From Blepharisma stoltei (Eukaryota > Ciliophora > Heterotrichea > Heterotrichida > Blepharismidae): a stretch of DNA of 64,000 bases. A program made the position numbers and the translations under genes. The DNA is taken from positions 124,001 through 188,000 of the forward strand of contig CAJZBQ010000006.1 of NCBI GenBank assembly GCA_914767885.1, in the 5' to 3' direction. The notes below the pieces were generated by a model, which was not told where the DNA came from, searched no databases, and saw nothing but the letters and a program-made list of their open reading frames with translations. Positions 47,701-60,018 of this stretch are shown one piece after another. Position 1 is the first letter of the stretch; each line of letters opens with the position of its first letter.

Positions 47701-50700
47701 TTCATCTGGAAATACTGTTATTTCTCTATCAATTGATGGAATGTCTGCTACGTCAGCTACTTCTGCCTCATTTTCATATTATAAGGACCTTGGCTCACTT
47801 TATATTGCGAAAGATACAACAGCATCAGCAGGCTTTACTGGCTTTTTATGAAGTTTAAAAATTTATAATGATAATACTTATGCAGCACAAGAATGAAAAA
47901 CATCAGGATGCTCTGGATGTACTACTTGTCCTTCTGAGCTGATCTGTCCAGATAGCTGTCCTTTTGGGCAATTTTATTCAACCTCTTGCATTTCTTGTAC
48001 TGGCTCATGCCCTTATGGGTGCAGATCAACTTTCACTTGTAGACTTTGCAAAGATAAAGAATGTCTTGCGTGCACGACTTTTGATGGTCCTTGCACATCC
48101 TGTATAACAAATGCTAGTATATCAGGAGCCACATGTGTTTGCAATAATAATGCGTTTTGGGAACAAAGTTCAGATGGTTGCCAAATTTGTGATGATTTAT
48201 GCAGTCAGTGTCAAACAAATAAATACTTTTTATGCTCATCTTGTGTAGCAACTTTTACTCTTGTTTCAGATATTTGTCTAACTCTCCCACTCCTCAGAGA
48301 ACGAACAAACTATTAGAAAAATCCCTAATTTTTGCCCAAAAATTCACCCTCAGAGAAACAAAAATTTTTTATGAAAAAAAATTTGATATGTCAGTGATAA
48401 TTATTACATGAAATCTTTAACTAATTCTATTTATTTTAAACAGCTTGCATTTTTAAAACATAAATTTCACAAATTAAATTAATTTTTACTTTTAATAATT
48501 TCGTATAATATATATATAAGATTTAAAACAAAATTAACCCCTCTTAGGCGAACAAAATTATTTTTGTTCTCCACGGATAAGGAAAGTAAGAGGTTGCCCT
48601 TACGGATTTACAAGTCCATGCACAGCAGTTACTTCACCTGTAATAGATGTATCATTTAGTGGAGATTTTCAGGGAACTTATTCAATTTTTACTACTGGAA
48701 CAAGTTCAAGTTCCTACCAATTCTTTAATTCACCTGAAACAGTGGATCCCATCCCTGCAAAGCAAAGAGGTCTCTATTTCGGTTATTTCACACAACGCTT
48801 GTGGAGATTTTTTTGGAAGTAAATTTTTAAATTTTTTGGGAAAATTTTATATTGACTATAATAGATGACTCCTTATTTATTTCTGAAAACCACCATTAAA
48901 TAAATTTAAAAATTTTTAAAAGTTAAAAAAAAAAATGTTTAATTTATGATTTTTTAGATTTTCTTAAAAGTTTATATAAATTTATCCTTTAAATAATTGT
49001 CTTTAAAAATCTAAAAGGGTGCTCACTATATTTATTGGCTATAAATTTAATTTTTTAGAGTATAATTTTCGGAAATTATTTTAGTATATTTTTGATTATT
49101 TAGCCAGAAAAAAAGGCCAAAAGTCTTCTAAGAAGCTCGGTGGCATATAAGTTACACCCTATTTCAATGGAAATCAATATTTACTGTCAAATACAAATAT
49201 ATATCTTTCGCACAGTTTTGCAATGGGTCTCTGAATTTATGTAACAGCTGTAGGAGACATTTTATCAAATTCTAGGATTACTGTCGATTCAACTGGCTCT
49301 ATAAAAATATCATTAGAAAGTCCATTAGAAGCAACTTCATCTCAAACTCTATCAAGTTCTTCATTTTCAATATGAATTTTCTTATCATTTACTTCTTCAT
49401 TTAACAGTCCTACGATTGCAACTACTTTGTCAATATATAATAATAACAACCAAGTCGCATCATCAACTTATAACACTCTTATTTATAGAGATCAAACTAA
49501 TGAAAAAATTAAAATCGGTGGCAGTTCAACGTCTTATTTTACAGGATTTATATATAATTACAAGCTCTGAAACGTTGCGGTTTTTGATTTTTCGACACAA
49601 CTAAATGAAATTTGCGGCTCTGGATTACTAGCCTCCTGTCTATGGGAGTGCGATATTATCGATTATTCCGTCTCATCAGCATGCATAAATTGCGATGCAG
49701 GCTGCAGTTTAGGCTGCACGAGAAATGGATCATGCAATATTTGTGATGACCCCCTTTGTAGTGTTTGTACTGGATTTGCATCAAATAAATGCACCACTTG
49801 TGCTACTAATGCATCTGGAACTCCATGTGCTTGTAATATTGGATATATGGTATCTTCCGATGGGTTTTCATGTATTCCTTGCTATTCTGGATGTGCTTCA
49901 TGCACTGGGACTCTATATTATCAATGTAGCTCTTGCCTTTCAAGCTATTATTTATTAAAAACCATGTGCCTTACTTATTGTCCTTCAGGGTATACAGCTG
50001 ACTCGTCAGGCCATACTTGCACTTTATCTACATCAAACCCTTTAAGTATTGCTCTCCAAAATTTGATTCAGTTGGACACAGTAAACGGGGTATCAGTAGG
50101 ATCTTCAAGCATAAATACTTATCCTACTTGGGAAACGGCTGACCCAATTCCTTCGATTTATAGAGGATATTATTTCTCAGGTAGTAATTATATGAGTCTT
50201 GCATCATTTATATTAAATCACCCTGTTTAAAATGGAAAAATTAATCCTCTTTAAGTTGGAACAAAATTTTATTTAATTTTATATATGAAAATATTATTTT
50301 ATTATTAAAATAGTTTTAATCGAATTTAATGGAGATTGATGAAACTAGAGCCTAATTAATTAGTTTGCGCTAAATCGATTAAAATTTTATATTAATCTTT
50401 CATATAAATAAATTTAAATTTTAAAACCATCCGTTCAATTTCTAAACTTTATTTTAAAAAAGAATTATCTTGAATTGGAAAAAATTAAAGAGGGGGGATA
50501 AGTCCGTATTTTTCACTGCTAGTTTGGGTCAAACCTCTAACTTCCTCAAATAAGCAATTGAAAACCAAAATACTTTTTAAAAGTTTTAGAAGATGCATTT
50601 AATAGTTAACATTGTTTTAATATTTTGATGCTTACCCCTCTTTGAATTGGATCAAAAAATCCTGTCCAAGCTTAAAGGATTAATTTTCTTATAAAAAAGA

Positions 50701-53700
50701 ATTATATTAAATCTTCTCTATAAAATGAATAGATATAAATTGATAAAAGAGTTTAAGATTTAAATTTATTTTATAAAGAAGTAATCCAAAAATTAAACGA
50801 TTTAGAGTGGAACTACTTAAATAATATTCTATTTGCACTTTTTTCTAATGAATTAGGTCAAAACTAATTATTTTCACTATAAAATTTTCTATTTAAATGA
50901 AAAATTATTCTAATTTAAAGGGAATTAAATAACCAAAAATAAAATTTAACCTATATTTTGTAAGGAGGAAGCTAATATAATTTTTTATTTGCCTTAACTG
51001 AAAAAATTTTACAAAAAAATAAATTAATGAATTTAATTAAATATTTTATAAAAAAGTTAAACAGTAATTAAAAATTAAGGAGTAAATGATGGATATTTAT
51101 TTATGAAATTCGATGGAACTACAAAATACTGCTATATTACTTTTTCATCTGGAATCCCTTCCATAAATTTTCGGCTTATAGATTCAAGTTCTCTTACTCC
51201 TTCCCTTATATTTTTAAATTAAATTGCTCCATTATAATTTTATACAGATTTTGTTCATTACAATTTCTGGCAATTGAAAAGGAGTCATTAATATTTTTTA
51301 AAAATATGTTTAAATTTAGATTTAGCAGAAACCTTGATTAAATTAACAATTAAAATATTCAATAAAATATTATATTTTGTATAAAATTTCTTGGTAAGTG
51401 AGGGAAAGAGCTAGCATTAGTGGCTCTTCAAGTATTTTATCTGGATGGCATTATATAGCCTTTACTGGGGATCTTTCATCTGGAAATACTGTTATTTCTC
51501 TATCAATTGATGGAATGTCTGCTACGTCAGCTACTTCTGCCTCATTTTCATATTATAAGGACCTTGGCTCACTTTATATTGCGAAAGATACAACAGCATC
51601 AGCAGGCTTTACTGGCTTTTTATGAAGTTTAAAAATTTATAATGATAATACTTATGCAGCACAAGAATGAAAAACATCAGGATGCTCTGGATGTACTACT
51701 TGTCCTTCTGAGCTGATCTGCCCAGATAGCTGTCCTTTTGGGCAATTTTATTCAACCTCTTGCATTTCTTGTACTGGCTCATGTCCTTATGGGTGCAGAT
51801 CAACTTTCACTTATAGACTTTGCAAAGATAAAGAATGTCTTGCGTGCACAACTTTTGATGGTCCTTGCACATCCTGTATAACAAATGCCAGTATATCAGG
51901 AACCACATGTGTTTGCAATAATAATGCGTTTTGGGAACAAAGCTCAGACGGCTGCCAAATTTGTGATAATTTATGCAGTCAGTGTCAAACAAATAAATAC
52001 TTTGTCTGCTCATCTTGTGTGGCAACTTATACTCTTGTTTCAAATGTTTGTCTAAGAGATTGCCCTTACGGATTTACAAGTCCATGTGTGACAGTTACTT
52101 CATCTGTATTAGATGTATCATTTAATGGAGATTTTCAAGGAACTTATTCAATTTTTACTACTGGAACAAGTTCAAGTTCCTACCAATTCTTTAATTCACC
52201 TGAAACAGTGGATCCCATTCCTGCAAAGCAAAGAGGTCTCTATTTCAATGGAAGTCAATATTTACTGTCAAATACAAATATATATCTTTCGCACAGTTTT
52301 GCAATGGGTCTCTGAATTTATGTAACAGCTGTAGGAGACATTTTATCAAATTCTAGGATTACTATCGATTCAACTGGCTCTATAAAAATACCATTAGAAA
52401 GTCCATTAGAAGCAACTTCATCTCTAACTCTATCAAGTCCTTCATTTGCAATGTGAATTTTTTTGTCATTTACTTCTTCATTTAACAGTCCTACGATTGC
52501 AACTACTTTGACAATATATAATAATAACAACCAAGCCGCATCATCAACTTATAATACTCTTATCTATAGAGATCAAACTAATGAAAAAATTAAAATCGGT
52601 GGCAGTTCAACGTCTTATTTTACAGGATTTATATATAATTACAAGCTCTGAAACGTTGCGGTTTTTGATTTTTCGACACAACTAAATGAAATTTGCGGCT
52701 CTGGATTACTAGCCTCCTGTCTATGGGAGTGCGATATTATCGATTATTCAGTCTCATCAGCATGCATGAATTGCGATGCAGGCTGCAGTTTAGGATGCAC
52801 AAGAACTGGGTCATGCAATATTTGTGACGATCCTCTTTGTAGTGTTTGCACTGGGTTTGATACAAATAAATGCAGCTCATGTGTTTCTCATGCTCATAAT
52901 ACACCATGCAGCTGCGATTCAGATTACTATTTATTTCCTGACGGCTTTTCTTGCTTACCCTGCTTTACTGGGTGCTCTACCTGCTCGTCATCACATTATT
53001 ACCAATGCTCAGCATGCGATTCTTCATTTTATTTATTAAATGTCCTATGCGATGCACAATGCCCGAGCGGCTATAGCCAAAACTCAGTCACGAATAAATG
53101 TGATTTGACTAATAATTTGGTTATTGATTTGGAGCTCAATGATTATATAGTTCTTGATATTTTATCAGGATTTACCGTTGGGAGCAGTAATGCAAACTCT
53201 TATCCAATTTTTGATGCAAATGACCCTATTCCAGCTATTAATCGTGGATATTATTTTACTGATCAAAGCTACATGAGTGGGTTTATTGTTTTTAGTCCTT
53301 ATTTCTCAGTCATGCTATGAGTCAAAGTTTTAGATCAAGGGGTTTTAATTGAAAAATACAATGGTAGCGTTATATATTTTTCTATAAAAATTGATAGCAG
53401 TGGATATCAGAGTCTTAATTTGTTACTTAAAGATGGATCATCGCTAAATTCAATCTGTTCTCAAAATATATTCATGGATTGGCATTACTTGTCGTTTTCT
53501 GGGACAATAAATGGAGATGGAACATATAGCTCCAATCTTTATGTCGATACCAATTTACTAATAACAAGTACTTCTACATCTGAAACATACTTACGAGATA
53601 ATGCTTCTGGAATTTTTCTGATTGGCTCTGATCAAACATCTAAAACTGGCTTCAAAGGATTTCTATGAAATTTAAAAATTTATAATGATGAGAGTCATGC

Positions 53701-56700
53701 AAACTCTGCATGAGTATCTACAGCTTGTACTATCAATCCTTGTACAAGCTGCACAAGTGGAGATTTCTGTCCTAGCTCTTGCTCATTGGATAATTACCCA
53801 AGCAGCTCTGCTTGTGCTTCATGCAGGAGTTCTTCGTGTTCTTATGGATGCAGAAGCGATCTGACATGTCGACTTTGTAGAGAAAAAGAATGCTATTCTT
53901 GTATATCATTCTCAAATAAGTGCTTAACCTGCATCACAAATGCTGGATTTGTAGGAAACTCATGCCAATGCAATCTAAATGCTTATTGAAATGGGAATAC
54001 AGAGACTTGTGACCTTTGCCACACGATCTGTACATCTTGCTCTGGGCCTTCTTTTACAGAATGCATTCAATGTGGATCTTCCTTGTTTATGCTCTCAAAC
54101 GTTTGTTTAGAGTTTTGTCCTTCAGGATATACTATAAGTGGTAATCAATGTATATTATCTAATGAACTGGCTTTCAGCTTGAGGCTAAGCCAGATAAAAG
54201 ATATTGTTTATGACTCAGTAGGAAATGTAGCTTTTCAAACAGGAAATGATAATAGTTTTTACCCTTTCTATACTACTGAAGATCCGTATGCAGCAATACA
54301 GAGAGGGTATTATTTTAGAGGGACATCATTTATGAAATCAATTGATAATCCTCCATCCTTTACTTTTGGAGCGGAATTTACAATATCAGCATGAATAAAT
54401 CCAACTTTAGATTCTGGGTACTTAATTTCTAAATCTCTCAATTATAAATTAAATATATTTTTTTCTGTTTGATAATGATGTATATTTTTAACATCTAAAA
54501 GATGTAGAAAAGTATTTAGAGTCATTGATAAATACTCAAATAAAAATTATTGAAAATCCCTTACCAGGAGTAGAAATTGGTATAGAAATTTCCCATAATG
54601 GCGCTGTTTGCCCTTGATTTGCCCATGACGAATTTTTTTGGTTTGACCAAACCATATGGTACTGGTCGAACCAAAAAAAATTTCCCCAGTGGGCAAATCA
54701 AGGGCAAACAGCGCCATCTATGGGAAATTTCTATAATTTTTTATTAGGATAGAGTAGTAAGCAAGAAAACTCACTTTCAAGTTTTCTGACTTTTTCATTG
54801 AGCTCAGGAAAGCTTAATTTTTTAATGAAATTAAAAGATGGGACAACAGTTTCATATACAACTTCAGCTTTATCAGTCACTTTAGGATCTTGAAATTTTA
54901 TTGCTGTCAAAAGTTTAATTAGCCAAACCCCCCAACAGATAATTTCATTTTACATAGATTCTTCTAATGAAATATCATCTGATCTTAGATCCTCATGGTA
55001 TCAAGATATTTCTTCATCATTTTTTATATCATTTGGAACTAGCTCTGATTTAAATTCGAATTTTTATACAGGTTTCTTATGAAATATCAATGTTTATAAC
55101 ATTGATGAGCCTACAATAAATATCATAATTTCTGGGACTTGCTCAGGCTGCTCATTATGTCCTATAGAATTATCAAATTCCTGCATTCCAAATTGTGACT
55201 TACCCTATTATCCTAATACTTTAGCTTGCTCTTCATGCCAAACTCAATGTATATGAGGATGCGTAAGAGATGATAAAAATTGCAATTTATGTCAGGACGT
55301 AATTTGCTTGGTATGTGATGATTATACATCAACCTGCATAGCCTGCAGAGATCATGCTTATTTATCTTCTACAGTATGTGCATGTTATGATGGATATTAC
55401 TGGGATTTGACAAATGAAGAATGCGCCTTATGTGATTATACCTGCAAAAATTGTACAGCTTCAACCTCTGGAGACTGCATTGTTTGTGCATCTGGATTTT
55501 ATAAGTATTTAGGATGGTGCATTTCTAAATGTCCTGATGGTTTTATGGAAAGTGGATCAGTGTGTGTAGAAAAGAATACTTTTATTTTTTATTTAGATTT
55601 TGATACTTTAGAAGGAGTGGTTATTGATAAACAGAGCAAAATTCCAGCGCTGACTGGAAACAGCACAGCCTTTTACCCAGATTATGATGAGTTTGATCCA
55701 ATAGCTGCTTCATATAGAGGGTTTTATTTTAATGGAGTAAACTCAGTTATGCATTTACCTATTTATCCAGGTTATAAAAGCCCTGTTCTTTGTTTTGGAT
55801 ATTCTTTTACTTTTTCTATATGGATAAATGCAGAGAATGGCTATGGAATGATTGTATCAAAGCAAGATTTACTTTATAACTCGATTTTCTCTATCCAATT
55901 GGTAGCTGGAGTTGTAATGGTATCATTATCATAATAAAATGTCTTCGAATGAAGAGCTGAAACAAAGTTGGGTAGATTGAGGCAATGAGTCAAGCCATTA
56001 TTGTTTACCATACTACTGAAAAGCTTCATCAGGATTAGAAAAAGCGAGAATTACTGTAAGGCTCGAAGTGTGTGCAAAAGTTAAGAACAAAAGGAGAAAA
56101 AGAAGTGGGTAGCGCTGTGTGCTCTAGAGACATGAATAGAGGCTAAGTTAAATTATATATAGGTATCTCCTTTCATAGCCCGGTAAGGGCAGGAAACAAG
56201 AGGGAAACTCTCCAATATCCAGCCCTTGTTGGGCTATTGAAAGGAGATTAGTTTGCATTAATGGCTTCATTAAATTTTAAAGCTAGTGGATTAAATTCTT
56301 TTTTTTACTTACTTCCATTCTTGTTTAGCGAGCAAATAATCTTACTCACAAATCAAATCAAGTGAGCCAAAAATTTTTTCTAAAACTATAAATTTTTTTG
56401 TTATCAAATTATTAGCATTTGAAATGAAAATCTAAGTGAATTTATGCTTTAGAGCGCAAGCTACCTAAAATTTAATAGGATTAGCAGGAGATTTCATAAT
56501 AATTCTCATTATTATATATTATATGTAAAAAAAAAATATATTAGCAGTTTTTTGCTGACTAACTAGAGGTCGGAGCTACAGAATCTCGAATCTTATCATT
56601 GAAATCATATTGCATTTACAGCTGTCTATACAGCTTTAAAGCAGACAAAAATGTCATTCTATTTAAACGGAATTATTGATAATCAATTCGATCTTGGATC

Positions 56701-59700
56701 TGATTATTTTAAAGATACTAACGTTGATATAACTTTTACATTGGGTGCAGCTAAAGAAGCATTAGGCTATTCAAATTATTTTAAAGGATTTATATATGAT
56801 ATCAAGGGCTATAACTCAGTCAAAATTATTTCATCCCTTGCATTACCTACACCTCAATGCGCAGAAAACTGCAAAGCATGCTTGACCACTGGAGTCTGTA
56901 TCCCTAACTGCTTCATTAGCCAATATTGAATTGGCCCACAATATAATAAATGCGCCTACTGTAATAGTGCCTGCTTAAGCTGCAAAGATTCCAGCAAATT
57001 CTGCAATCTTTGCGATAACCCAAAATGCACCTTATGCACTGATTATACTGCAGATTCCTGCCTTGAGTGTGCTTCTGGCACCTCTAACATTACAAATTGC
57101 CAATGTGACTATGGTCTTGCTTGGAACTCAACCTCAGGAATATGTGAGGCTTGCCATCAATGGCAATTCAAAGCAAACGACTCCTGCTATGACTGTCCTC
57201 CTCTTTGTGCTCAATGTGATAACGAGAACAAATGCACATGATGTATTAATAATGCTGAGTTAACCTCTGGAAAATGCAATTGCTCTCCTGGATATATAGG
57301 AAATACAACTTGTATATATGTTCCATTCAATGCTACACTTACAGTCAATTTAAATAATACTCTCATTTTAAGCTTCAGCGATTTTCTTATAGCAAATCTG
57401 GCAAGTGATCAAATTTATATAGAAATTTTCAACCAGACAGTGGAGTCATTTTCAGTTAGATATATTTCAAACAAAAGCTACCTTATAGTGTGTGATTTTG
57501 GAGGAGGCATTAAAAGAGGCACAGTAGTTACAGTATATTTTATAAATCCAAGACAAATTGAGTCAGTTTCTGGGGGTCTAATTTATAAAAATTATTTATC
57601 AGGAATTCTATATAATTCGCTCAAAACCTCTGAAGAACGAGAAATAGAACAAATCCAAAACCAAGTTTCTGCAGGGGTAAAAGTCTTGGTTGGGATGGGA
57701 GCCCTTATAGCAATGCTTAATCCAAGTATTTCTGGATTTTGAACAATGCTGAATACTATTCAACTTTTAGCGTATATACCTTATGCAAGCTATCCTTTGA
57801 CAGATAAAGCTATTGCATTTTTTAAAGCAATGAATGGGTTTAATTTTGTCCCTAATGTTTTTTCATTGTTTTTGGATGAAGCGCAAGGAAATACTCCATA
57901 CTATCAGGCAGAGAGATATGGATATGATAGTGATTTAATTCTGATAAATATAGGAAATGATGTGACAATATTGTGCGCTATTATATTGATGATGCCTTTA
58001 ACGTTTTACTTGTCTAAATGCTCAGCCCCTTCATTTAATAACGAGCATTCTTTTATTTGTTGCTAATTGGGTGTAGATTATAAATTCTATAAATTTTATT
58101 TAAAGATTAAGTAGATAAAAAGCCAAAAAATAATTTCAAATATTTTAATTAAAATTTTAAGCATTAGTTGAAATAAAACTATGTAGTGTCTTCACACTTA
58201 TTGCCTGCTCTGACGCATCCTACTACTCCCACAACTTGAAGAGTTGATGAGTCACCTTAGGCAAAAAGCCAATTCTAAAAGTTGACAAAAGCATACCCTT
58301 TTGACAGGATGGGTCAGCTTGGTGTTAACTAGTCGCCTTAAGGTTATCTCAGCTCTTCAAGCTGCAGGAAGGAGGCTGCGTTATGGCACGCAATAAGTGT
58401 GTAGTTGCTATAAAAGTTTTGTTTAAAATTTTTCGATTTTTTTAAAATATTTTTTATCAAGTTATTATTAGGATTTTAAATTAACTCAAATTGACTTAAA
58501 CAAAATTATTGATTTATTTAGAACAATTATAGTTGTAATAAAAATATATTTTATAGATAAAAGATAATCAATAATTTATTTATTTTAAATGGTGTTTAAG
58601 GGAAATATTTAGTGGGAGAAATGAAGGCTTTGCTCTTTATTAAATTGAGGTACGAGTCAGAGAGACATGTAGGACGAAAACTGAAAAAAATTTACTATGA
58701 GTACAAATTCGGGGTATTTTTAAGATTTTGAATAATGATATATTTAGAGGCTGGCTTTGCTGCTATTGTTGGTATTATCAGCTCAAGCAGCTCTGAGATT
58801 CATCCAGGTGTTGTAGGGTTCACCAATCTCCTTATTTGTTGGGTTTTTATTGTAATATTTATTTAGATACTCATTCTCATAACTCCTCTGCTGCTCTCAT
58901 ATTCTGGATATAAAAATTTAAACAATATTGTATATAAAAGAAATAGAAAATGATTAATACCATGGAACTCTCTTTATTATGAATTTAAGAACGACTTAAC
59001 CCCTATTTATTAAAGAAAATCTGTAGATTTTATATTATCTTTTTTTACTTGATTTGTTTTGTTGAAAAAAAATATTTTATAATAATTTTTAAAATATAAT
59101 AAGCCATAATTTGCTAAAATTAATTTATTTATATATAAATATATTATGTTAATTGCAAAAGCTGTCAAAGAGATATTTTATAAATAAACTTTCTTTTCTC
59201 AGTTAAATCAGAGTTAGGATTTATGAGCACACAATATTATACTCTATTTTTCATAAGAAGATTGCTTTTCATTGCAACTCAAGTCTTTTTAAATGACTTC
59301 CCCGAGAGTCAGCTCACCATTAATACAGTGCTAGCATTATGTGTAATTTTTATATAGATAGCACTATATATTTTTGTTTATAAACCTTTTGAAGATCCAG
59401 TAATTCAAATCACTAATTTAATTACGGAATGTGGGATTTCTATAACTTTTATAATGCTCAGTCCATATTTTTTTGACCTCAAATCTACTTCACAGGATAT
59501 TATGGATAACTGTATAATGATTTTCGTTGCTTTCGTTATGGCAGCACAGACAGCTGGCCCCTTAATAAATTCCCTAAAAGAACTATATTATATTGCTAAA
59601 AGAAGTATGTCGAAAGACACACGTTCACGCCCTATAAAATTGTCAAAAAACGGAAAAAGAATAGATTTAAATAACTTAAATGATTTTTTTGAAAGTGAAA

Positions 59701-59780
59701 CTCCTGCAAATGTGCCTGATTTTAGTGATACAGAGAATCAAAATTTCGAACAAGATCCATCAAACTCAATAAATGAATAA
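44797..59780 (+). CDS. Copy J: giant 3612-residue malectin / LamG / cysteine-rich multi-pass membrane protein
   Basis: Signal peptide MKVLLFHVALVYLNFLLCCS. Removing 13 inserts (4115 nt) and two 15-nt introns (58852-58866, 59343-59357) leaves 10839 nt, exactly 3613 codons ending in TAA. Approximate layout: malectin-like 20-188; then nine cysteine-rich blocks alternating with eight LamG-like modules to ~3090; a beta-rich linker; about eight membrane helices ~3214-3552; and an acidic tail (FFESETP...). Residues ~950-1630 and the following block are a tandem duplication. TGA is Trp throughout. This is the largest and apparently cleanest member; C and D look like shorter versions with only two LamG modules. 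A surface adhesin, glycan receptor or channel are all possible; the sequence does not decide. Confidence 0.85.
46216..46410. mobile_element. J insert 1: 195-bp TA-bounded IES
   Basis: TA at 46214-46215 and 46409-46410; joining gives SSSNYLGYIYQF. Its left end CTCCCGTGAGTGAAC resembles the GTGAGCGAACAAAA MITE end. Confidence 0.8.
46483..46692. mobile_element. J insert 2: 210-bp TA-bounded IES
   Basis: TA at 46481-46482 and 46691-46692; joining gives YSNQICGSGAI. Confidence 0.8.
46841..47036. mobile_element. J insert 3: 196-bp insert flanked by TGCAGCG
   Basis: The 7-bp direct repeat TGCAGCG lies at 46834-46840 and 47030-47036. Removal gives DPLCSVCTGF; a TA-based join shifts the frame. Confidence 0.75.
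48281..48588. mobile_element. J insert 4: MITE-type IES (GTGAGCGAACAAAA family)
   Basis: TA-bounded; joining gives CLRGCPYGF. Degraded terminal repeats (CCTCAGAGAACGAACAAAC) are present at the left and inside. The duplicated J segment at 52049 is uninterrupted. Confidence 0.85.
48781..49165. mobile_element. J insert 5: 385-bp insert flanked by CTATTTC
   Basis: 7-bp direct repeats CTATTTC at 48774-48780 and 49159-49165. Removal gives RGLYFNGNQYLL. The duplicated segment at ~52240 lacks it. Confidence 0.8.
50216..50500. mobile_element. J insert 6: TA-bounded IES with TTTAAATTGGA-type ends
   Basis: TA at 50214-50215 and 50499-50500; joining gives ASFILSPYFSLL. Ends are CCCTGTTTAAAATGGA and inverted TTGGAAAAAATTAAAGAGG. 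Confidence 0.8.
50540..51084. mobile_element. J insert 7: 545-bp TA-bounded IES
   Basis: TA at 50538-50539 and 51083-51084; joining gives VKPLNDGYLF. The interior carries CCCTCTTTGAATTGGATC, so a second element may be nested in it. Confidence 0.8.
51197..51413. mobile_element. J insert 8: 217-bp TA-bounded IES
   Basis: TA at 51195-51196 and 51412-51413; joining gives SSSLSISGSSS. Confidence 0.8.
54447..54756. mobile_element. J insert 9: 310-bp IES with a nested palindromic element
   Basis: TA at 54445-54446 and 54755-54756; joining gives SLNYSKQENSLSSF in frame. Confidence 0.75.
54583..54735. mobile_element. Nested palindromic element in J insert 9
   Basis: Starts TAGAAATTTCCCATAATGGC and ends with the inverted counterpart. 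The arms include GGGCAAATCAAGGGC pairs and GGTTTGACC/GGTCGAACC pairs, and TA is on both sides. It shares its start with 12658-12884 and 24023-24253. Confidence 0.85.
55917..56260. mobile_element. J insert 10: 344-bp insert with a 14-bp imperfect flanking repeat
   Basis: Flanks TAATGGTATCATTA and TAATGGCTTCATTA include TA. Any boundary within the repeat gives the same length and frame. Its right third is a hairpin (ATCTCCTTTCATAGCC ... GGCTATTGAAAGGAGAT). Confidence 0.75.
56312..56578. mobile_element. J insert 11: 267-bp TA-bounded IES
   Basis: TA at 56310-56311 and 56577-56578; joining gives SFFYLQNLESYHWNH. Confidence 0.8.
58026..58660. mobile_element. J insert 12: 635-bp insert flanked by TCAG, with a structured core
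   Basis: TCAG at 58022-58025 and 58657-58660; joining gives LSKCSERHVGRKLKK. TA joins put a stop in frame. The core at ~58180-58408 folds on itself: CACACTTATTGC pairs with GCAATAAGTGTG, and CTTGAAGAG with CTCTTCAAG. Confidence 0.75.
58999..59216. mobile_element. J insert 13: 218-bp TA-bounded IES
   Basis: TTA on both sides (58996-58998, 59214-59216); joining gives EFKNDLGFMSTQYY. Confidence 0.85.
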
Positions 59781-60018
59781 ATTTTATTTCTAATAGAATA
59801 ATATGACTTGATAATATATCATTAATTTTTTATTGCATCAGCGGCTTAATAATACCAGGTGAAGGGCTATAGCACAACTACTTTAAGAAAAACTATCATT
59901 TGCAATTCGCCTATCTTTTAAATAAATCATTTCCTTTTAATTATACCCCAAATAAATATATTAATTAAATTCTATTTAAAACTAATATTTAATTGAAAAA
60001 TGTTGGGCTAGGTATAAT

